Below, piece after piece: positions 6,855 through 11,184 of a stretch of DNA of 11,184 nucleotides. The notes beneath the pieces are model-generated. The model worked only from the letters and a program-made list of their open reading frames with translations. It did not search any database and was not told the origin of the DNA. Position numbers and translations under genes: made by a program. Source of the stretch: Thermodesulfovibrio sp. (GTDB lineage: Bacteria; Nitrospirota; Thermodesulfovibrionia; Thermodesulfovibrionales; Thermodesulfovibrionaceae); the NCBI GenBank assembly GCA_026415995.1, contig JAOAGB010000042.1:1-11184 (forward strand), read 5' to 3'. Position 1 is the first letter of the stretch, and the number at the start of each line of letters is the position of its first letter.

Positions 6855-8096
6855 ATGTTAAACAGAGGAAAAGTTTATCTTATTGATGTAACAAATAGAG
6901 ATGGTGTACAAACTTCAAGAATTTTACTTCCAAAGCTTTCAAAAACTTTGCTTAATCTATATCTTGATGAGATGGGAGTTTATCAAAGTGAGATAGGGTT
7001 TCCCACTCTTAAGCATGAATTAAATTATATTAATGCAAATCTTGAACTTGCTGAAATAGGAGCATTCAAAAGGATTCATCTTGAAGGTTGGGCAAGGGCG
7101 ATTCCGGAAGATGTGGAGTTAGCATTTAAAAATTGTCCTAAAATTAAACATCTAAATCTGTCTGTATCGACTTCTGAAATTATGATTCAAGGTAAGTTTC
7201 AAGGCAGAAAAACATGGGATGATGTAGTAAAAGGGATGTATAATGCTGTAAAGCTTGCAAAGGAGCTTGGAGCAGAAACAGTCGGATTTAATGCAGAAGA
7301 TGCTTCCCGTACAGAATTAAGCAGACTAATTGAATTCATCTTAGCAGGTAAAGAAGCAGGTGGAGATAGATTTCGTTATTGTGACACCTTAGGATGTGAA
7401 GACCCAATTACAATTTATGAAAGAATACATACTCTTGCATTGGCAACAAAATTTCCCATTGAAATGCACTGCCATAATGATCTTGGAATGGCTGAAGCTG
7501 TTTCAGTTGCAGGAGCAAGAGCAACTGTAGAGGCCGGAGTTGACAGTTATATAAATACTACTGTAAATGGATATGGTGAGAGAGCTGGAAATGCTGACTT
7601 AGTGTCAACAGTTCTTGCATTAAAATATTCTCATGGATTAAAAGAAGCATGCCCTCTTGACGAACATATTAATCTTAATTTGGCATGGAAAATTGCTAAA
7701 TATGCCTCTTATGCTTTTAATATCCCGATTCCAATAAATCAACCCGGAGTTGGTGCTAATGCTTTCGCTCATGAATCAGGTATTCATGCAGATGGTGTTC
7801 TTAAAGATCGTTCCAATTATGAACTATACTCTCCAGAAGATGTGGGTCGTGGCGAACCTGAACTTCTTGAAACAGGAAGAATAATCACTACAGGAGAATA
7901 TGGAGGAATTAAGGGGTTCAGATATGTCTACAGTAAGCTTGGAATAGAATTTCATGATGACAATGAAGCAAGAAATATACTTGAACTTGTCCAATACGCG
8001 AATTTACATACACAGAAGCCTCTTACCGATGATGAGTTGAGATTTATCGCGACCTATCCTGACATAGTCAGGCAAATTCTTACAGTAACACCTTAA
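6855..8096 (+). CDS. Homocitrate/isopropylmalate synthase-family acyltransferase; candidate Re-citrate synthase
   Basis: This DRE-TIM enzyme condenses acetyl-CoA with a 2-oxo acid. Hallmarks are DVTNRDGVQ at 11-19 (R15 and metal-ligand D16), EDASRT at 148-153, the metal-binding HCHNDLG at 205-211, GERAGN at 241-246 and FAHESGIHADGV at 304-315. Most relatives have RDGEQ; here Val replaces that Glu. At 413 residues it ends soon after the catalytic and short accessory regions and lacks the C-terminal leucine-sensing domain of LeuA, as do NifV and homocitrate synthases. The substrate is not fixed by sequence: 2-oxoisovalerate (leucine), 2-oxoglutarate (homocitrate), pyruvate (citramalate) and oxaloacetate (Re-citrate synthase) are all possible. 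The downstream gene, which has isocitrate-type residues, favours citrate. An AAGGAGG six bases before the ATG supports the start. Superfamily is certain, reaction uncertain. Confidence 0.88.
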   Translation: MLNRGKVYLIDVTNRDGVQTSRILLPKLSKTLLNLYLDEMGVYQSEIGFPTLKHELNYINANLELAEIGAFKRIHLEGWARAIPEDVELAFKNCPKIKHLNLSVSTSEIMIQGKFQGRKTWDDVVKGMYNAVKLAKELGAETVGFNAEDASRTELSRLIEFILAGKEAGGDRFRYCDTLGCEDPITIYERIHTLALATKFPIEMHCHNDLGMAEAVSVAGARATVEAGVDSYINTTVNGYGERAGNADLVSTVLALKYSHGLKEACPLDEHINLNLAWKIAKYASYAFNIPIPINQPGVGANAFAHESGIHADGVLKDRSNYELYSPEDVGRGEPELLETGRIITTGEYGGIKGFRYVYSKLGIEFHDDNEARNILELVQYANLHTQKPLTDDELRFIATYPDIVRQILTVTP

Positions 8097-8111
8097 GGAG
8101 GAGTATAAGTA

Positions 8112-9194
8112 ATGTATAGTATTACTCTAATTCCCGGAGATGGCATAGGCCCTGAAATTTCTGAAGCTATGGTTAAAGTTGTTGAGGCTACAGGAGTAGA
8201 AATTAAATGGGATATTCAAAACGCTGGAGAGGAAGTTTATTTAAAAGAGGGGAATCCTCTTCCAGAGAGAGTGCTTGATTCAATCAAAAGAAATAAAATT
8301 GCCATAAAAGGTCCAATAACAACTCCTGTAGGAACAGGTTTTAGAAGTGTTAATGTAACACTAAGACAAGCACTTGATTTATACGCTTGTGTGAGGCCTT
8401 GTAAAACATTTAAAGGTGTAAAAACAAGATACGAGAATATAGATCTTGTAATAGTGAGAGAAAACACAGAGGACCTCTATGCAGGAATAGAATTTAAAAA
8501 AGGTGAACAGGATACTATTGATTTAATAAATTTCATTAATTCAAAATCTGGCAAAAAAATAAGAGAGGACTCAGGCATTAGTATCAAGCCCATTTCAGTT
8601 TTTGGTACAGAAAGAATTGTTAAGTTTGCCTTTGAATATGCAAGAAAGAACGGAAGAAAGAAGGTTACAGCAGTTCATAAGGCAAATATAATGAAGCACA
8701 GTGATGGTCTTTTCCTTGAGGTTGCAAGAGATGTTGCATCACGATATCCAGATATTGAATTTGAAGATAAAATTGTTGATAATATGTGTATGCAGTTAGT
8801 GCAAAAACCTGAGCTTTACGATGTATTGGTACTACCTAATCTTTATGGGGACATTATAAGTGATCTCGCAGCAGGACTTATTGGTGGACTTGGACTTGCA
8901 CCTGGTGCAAATATTGGAGATGAATATGCTGTTTTTGAGCCAACGCATGGAAGTGCTCCTAAATATAAAGGTTTAAATAAAATCAATCCTCTCGCAATAA
9001 TACTTAGTGCGGTTATGATGCTTAGACATCTTGGTGAATTTAATGCAGCTGTAAAAATCGAAAGGGCGATTTCTGAAATAGTAGAAGAGGGTAAATTTGT
9101 TACGTATGATATGAAATCACCAAATGACCCAACTCCACCAGTTGGTACACAGGAGGTAGCAGAGGCTTTAGCCACAAAAATAAAAAGCTACTAA
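8112..9194 (+). CDS. Isocitrate dehydrogenase-like enzyme (isocitrate/isopropylmalate dehydrogenase family)
   Basis: The 360-residue protein oxidatively decarboxylates a 2-hydroxy-3-carboxy acid, most likely isocitrate to 2-oxoglutarate. The family start is IPGDGIGPE at 7-15. S79-V80-N81 and R85 in SVNVTLR form the SxN motif that holds the isocitrate gamma-carboxylate; LeuB enzymes have a hydrophobic leucine-type sequence here. Other active-site residues are R95 in VRP, R117 in [10 protein letters not shown]123, K190, and Asp at 223, 247 and 251. In the coenzyme pocket [10 protein letters not shown]284 and Y285 match the NADP-type Lys344/Tyr345 of E. coli Icd, and Y332 matches Tyr391. However, S336 replaces Arg395 and I291 replaces Val351, so cofactor choice is unclear. 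The start follows an AAGGAGGAG that overlaps the previous stop. Homoisocitrate dehydrogenase is the main alternative. Confidence 0.9.
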   Translation: MYSITLIPGDGIGPEISEAMVKVVEATGVEIKWDIQNAGEEVYLKEGNPLPERVLDSIKRNKIAIKGPITTPVGTGFRSVNVTLRQALDLYACVRPCKTFKGVKTRYENIDLVIVRENTEDLYAGIEFKKGEQDTIDLINFINSKSGKKIREDSGISIKPISVFGTERIVKFAFEYARKNGRKKVTAVHKANIMKHSDGLFLEVARDVASRYPDIEFEDKIVDNMCMQLVQKPELYDVLVLPNLYGDIISDLAAGLIGGLGLAPGANIGDEYAVFEPTHGSAPKYKGLNKINPLAIILSAVMMLRHLGEFNAAVKIERAISEIVEEGKFVTYDMKSPNDPTPPVGTQEVAEALATKIKSY

Positions 9195-9221
9195 AACTGT
9201 TCGATAGATATTAAAAATTAT

Positions 9222-10526
9222 ATGAATGAGATTGCCCTAATATTGTTTCTTATTCTTCTAAATGGGCTTTTCTCCGCTGCTGAAATAGGAGTTGTAACCC
9301 TAAGAAGGTCACGACTGCGACAGCTAATTGAGGAAGAAAATCCAAATGCTCTTGTTGTAGAAAAATTTAAGGAAAATCCAGATAGATTTCTTGCAACCAT
9401 TCAGGTAGGTATCACACTAATTGGAAGTCTTGCATCTGCCATAGCCGGTGCCTATGCAGTTACTAATATTAAGCCACTATTAGAGTCTGTACCTATTAAA
9501 TTTATCTCCATCTCAGCTGAAGCATTATCAATAACTTTCATTGTAATAATCGTCACATATGTCTCCGTTGTCTTAGGAGAACTCGTTCCCAAATCAATTG
9601 CCCTTTCAAATCCTGAATGGGTAAGTTTGAAGACTTCAAGATTTATAGATTTTTTTTCAAAAATAACTTTCATATTAGTAAAAATTCTTACAAAAACTAC
9701 TAACTGGTTACTAAAACCTTTTGGATTGAGAGCTTTTTCTGAGAGAGGTTTTATTTCTCAAGAAGAGTTGAAACTTCTCGTAGAGGAAGGAGAGGAAAAA
9801 GGTATATTTGAACCTGAAGAACGTCAATTAATCCACAGTGCCTTTGGATTTTCCGATATTATGGTAAAGGAGATAATGATACCTGCTCCTCAAATGATAA
9901 CAATAAGTGTCTATATGAGTATTGAAGAAATTAAGCAGATAATCATGGAAGAACAATTCTCTCGTTACCCTGTTATAGGAAAAGATTTGAATGATATTAG
10001 AGGAATACTCTTTGCTAAAGATTTTTATAATCTTTTAATTAAGAATCCTAATGATAAATTTGAAATAAAAAGGATTATTAAACCTCCTATGTTTGTCCCT
10101 GAAACAATGAAAATTAATATACTTCTAAATGAAATGCAGAAAAAAAGAGTTCATATGGCAATTGTTGTTGATGAGTACGGAGTTGTGACAGGATTAGTAA
10201 CCCTTGAGGATATTCTCGAAGAACTTGTTGGAGAGATAAGAGATGAATATGATATTGAAATGCCAGTGATTACCCTTTCTGATGGTTCAATGATAATAGA
10301 TGCAGGTATTTCAATTAGAGATTTAAAAGAAGACTACGGTATAGAAATTGAAGAATCGGAAGAGTATGAAACTCTTGGAGGTTTTATTTTAACATCACTT
10401 CAAAGAATTCCAGTTGTCGGTGACACTGTAATAACTGATGACAAGGTTTTTCGGGTTATGGAGATGGTAGGGCAGAGAATCTCAAAAATCAAATATGAAA
10501 AAAGATTAATTAGTGAAAATAATTAA
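9222..10526 (+). CDS. CorC/HlyC-family membrane protein (DUF21, CBS pair, transporter-associated domain)
   Basis: The 434-residue integral membrane protein belongs to the CNNM/CorC group, linked in characterised members to Mg2+ (or Na+/Mg2+) transport; older names call it hemolysin C-like. The DUF21 part has hydrophobic segments near residues 3-25, 58-80, 98-128 and 143-160, with FSAAEIG at 17-23 and GELVPKSIAL at 119-128, both typical. A cytoplasmic EEGEEKGIFEPEE helix follows. Two CBS domains span about 215-340, with VDEYGVVTGLVTLEDILEELVGEIRD-type sequence near 316-341. The CorC_HlyC domain fills about 350-430. The length is normal and the architecture complete. The ATG lies 27 bp after the IDH gene without a clear ribosome site, so it may be transcribed with the operon, but it has no obvious metabolic link to it. 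Confidence 0.93.
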   Translation: MNEIALILFLILLNGLFSAAEIGVVTLRRSRLRQLIEEENPNALVVEKFKENPDRFLATIQVGITLIGSLASAIAGAYAVTNIKPLLESVPIKFISISAEALSITFIVIIVTYVSVVLGELVPKSIALSNPEWVSLKTSRFIDFFSKITFILVKILTKTTNWLLKPFGLRAFSERGFISQEELKLLVEEGEEKGIFEPEERQLIHSAFGFSDIMVKEIMIPAPQMITISVYMSIEEIKQIIMEEQFSRYPVIGKDLNDIRGILFAKDFYNLLIKNPNDKFEIKRIIKPPMFVPETMKINILLNEMQKKRVHMAIVVDEYGVVTGLVTLEDILEELVGEIRDEYDIEMPVITLSDGSMIIDAGISIRDLKEDYGIEIEESEEYETLGGFILTSLQRIPVVGDTVITDDKVFRVMEMVGQRISKIKYEKRLISENN

Positions 10527-10596
10527 AAATTTTGAGTTATTAATTTATAAAAAATGATTATTTGCATTATTAATCTGTTTTAAATTAATTTTAAAT

Positions 10597-11184
10597 ATGT
10601 CTTCATCAATTGCTGAATTAAAAAATAATTATAAAGAATTTTTTTATGATTCTAAGGAATCTGAAGAATTAGTTGTTATTTTTGTAGAGAGAGAAAAAAT
10701 TAAAGATATTGCACAGGCATTAATTTCGGAAGGATTAAGATTTGTTCATCTGACAGCCATAGATTTTTCTGAACAGAAAAATAAAATTGAATTAAATTAT
10801 TTTTTCTTCCATCTTGAAGAAAAGAAAAATATCATAATTAAATCTGAAATTGATATTTCCAATTCCTCCATAGCTTCAATTGCAGATATAATTCCTGGTA
10901 TAACCTGGGCTGAAAGAGAATGTAATGACATGTTTGGAATAAAGTTTGAGGGACATCCTGATCCAAGAAGACTCGTTCTTCCAGATGATTGGCCAGATAA
11001 CCTCTATCCATTAAGAAAAAATTTTTCCTATAATTCAAAACCGCCTGTTAAATCAGAACCTACTATGGAGTTAAAAAAACCAGGTGAGGGTAGAACCGTG
11101 ATTCCTCTTGGTCCTTTTTATCCTTCTTTGGAAGAGCCTGCATATTTTAGACTAATTGTGGAGGGTGAAGAAATTGTTGATTTT
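10597..11184 (+). CDS. Fused NuoC/NuoD-like subunit, HycE-type (group 4 hydrogenase or related complex), 3' truncated
   Basis: The first 196 codons run off the right edge with no stop. Residues 1-142 form a NuoC-like (30-kDa) domain with the signature WAERECNDMFGIKFEGHP near 104-121, then RRLVLPDDW and YPLRKNF. After a 20-residue linker comes VIPLGPFYPSLEEPAYFRL at about 168-186, and GEEIVDF at 190-196. That is the beginning of a NuoD/large-hydrogenase-subunit domain. The EPxxF pattern resembles HycE/Ech-type large subunits of group 4 membrane [NiFe] hydrogenases more than NuoD, which reads HGVLR there. The protein would be a peripheral, cytoplasm-facing subunit of an ion-pumping complex. Whether the nickel-binding cysteines exist lies beyond the window. 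No Shine-Dalgarno sequence precedes the ATG. Confidence 0.85.
   Translation, partial: MSSSIAELKNNYKEFFYDSKESEELVVIFVEREKIKDIAQALISEGLRFVHLTAIDFSEQKNKIELNYFFFHLEEKKNIIIKSEIDISNSSIASIADIIPGITWAERECNDMFGIKFEGHPDPRRLVLPDDWPDNLYPLRKNFSYNSKPPVKSEPTMELKKPGEGRTVIPLGPFYPSLEEPAYFRLIVEGEEIVDF

Noticed and set aside
6855..8096. Assignment as standard LeuA
   Set aside because: The C-terminal leucine-binding regulatory domain is absent and the first motif departs from RDGEQ, so naming it leuA would overstate the evidence.
8843..9175. 110-codon open frame antisense to the isocitrate dehydrogenase gene
   Set aside because: It mirrors conserved motifs of the real gene and has no independent features; it is a composition shadow.
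8112..9194. Assignment as 3-isopropylmalate dehydrogenase (leuB) because of the ilvBN neighbours
   Set aside because: The SVNVTLR segment carries the Ser and Asn typical of isocitrate dehydrogenases instead of the leucine-type residues of LeuB.
10527..10596. Possible terminator or promoter between the CorC-like and NuoC/D-like genes
   Set aside because: Only very short A/T-rich inverted repeats (for example AATG/CATT) and a weak TTGCAT-like hexamer are present, not enough to call either.
10838..11038. Open frame antisense to the NuoC/D-like gene
   Set aside because: The plus strand encodes the conserved WxExExxDMFGI signature here, so the minus-strand frame is incidental.
1..11184. CRISPR array, insertion sequence, tRNA or other RNA gene
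   Set aside because: I found no regularly spaced repeats, transposase-like proteins, terminal inverted repeats or tRNA-like cloverleaf sequence; the genes look like ordinary chromosomal content.

Overview
The window is AT-rich and densely packed, with gene boundaries that often touch or overlap. It looks like a bacterial chromosome segment of an anaerobe, probably thermophilic. Gene content and protein style (AMMECR1, VKOR-type disulfide enzyme, FmdB zinc ribbon, citrate/isopropylmalate-type enzymes, group 4 hydrogenase-like subunit) recall Thermodesulfovibrio-like Nitrospirota or related sulfate reducers. That assignment is recognition and inference, since no rRNA or marker gene is present. 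There is no sign of a mobile element, CRISPR array, tRNA or prophage.

Left part (1..3424). The end of a TRAFAC GTPase (probably HflX) runs off the left edge and overlaps, tail to tail, a minus-strand AMMECR1-domain gene. A 268-bp AT-rich spacer follows. It may encode a 33-residue basic membrane peptide on the minus strand. Next is a plus-strand VKOR-family membrane protein with a fused thioredoxin/glutaredoxin-like domain. Its 3' end overlaps a minus-strand DUF72 (YecE) gene. That gene is the second cistron of a two-gene minus-strand operon led by an RmlB-like sugar-nucleotide short-chain dehydrogenase. The RmlB-like protein keeps the NAD site and the YxxxK pair, but it has Tyr where RmlB has its catalytic Asp.

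Middle (3425..4554). A short divergent intergenic region separates that operon from a plus-strand pair: an FmdB-type zinc-ribbon protein and a xylose-isomerase-like TIM-barrel protein whose ATG directly follows the fmdB stop codon.

Right part (4600..9194). Four tightly spaced plus-strand genes form a likely operon: acetolactate synthase large and small subunits (ilvB, ilvN), a homocitrate/isopropylmalate synthase-family enzyme without the leucine-regulatory domain, and an isocitrate dehydrogenase-like enzyme carrying the isocitrate-type SxN motif. IlvBN starts branched-chain amino acid synthesis. The last two enzymes would suit citrate-to-2-oxoglutarate chemistry (a candidate Re-citrate synthase plus IDH) or, less likely, homocitrate or citramalate chemistry. 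This pairing is the most interesting metabolic question here.

Right edge. A CorC/HlyC-type DUF21-CBS membrane protein follows. The window ends inside a gene for a fused NuoC/NuoD-like subunit whose junction resembles HycE-type large subunits of group 4 membrane-bound [NiFe] hydrogenases or related complexes. No clearly new multi-gene system is evident. The best leads are the altered SDR active site, the synthase/IDH pair, the IDH cofactor pocket and the small ORF.
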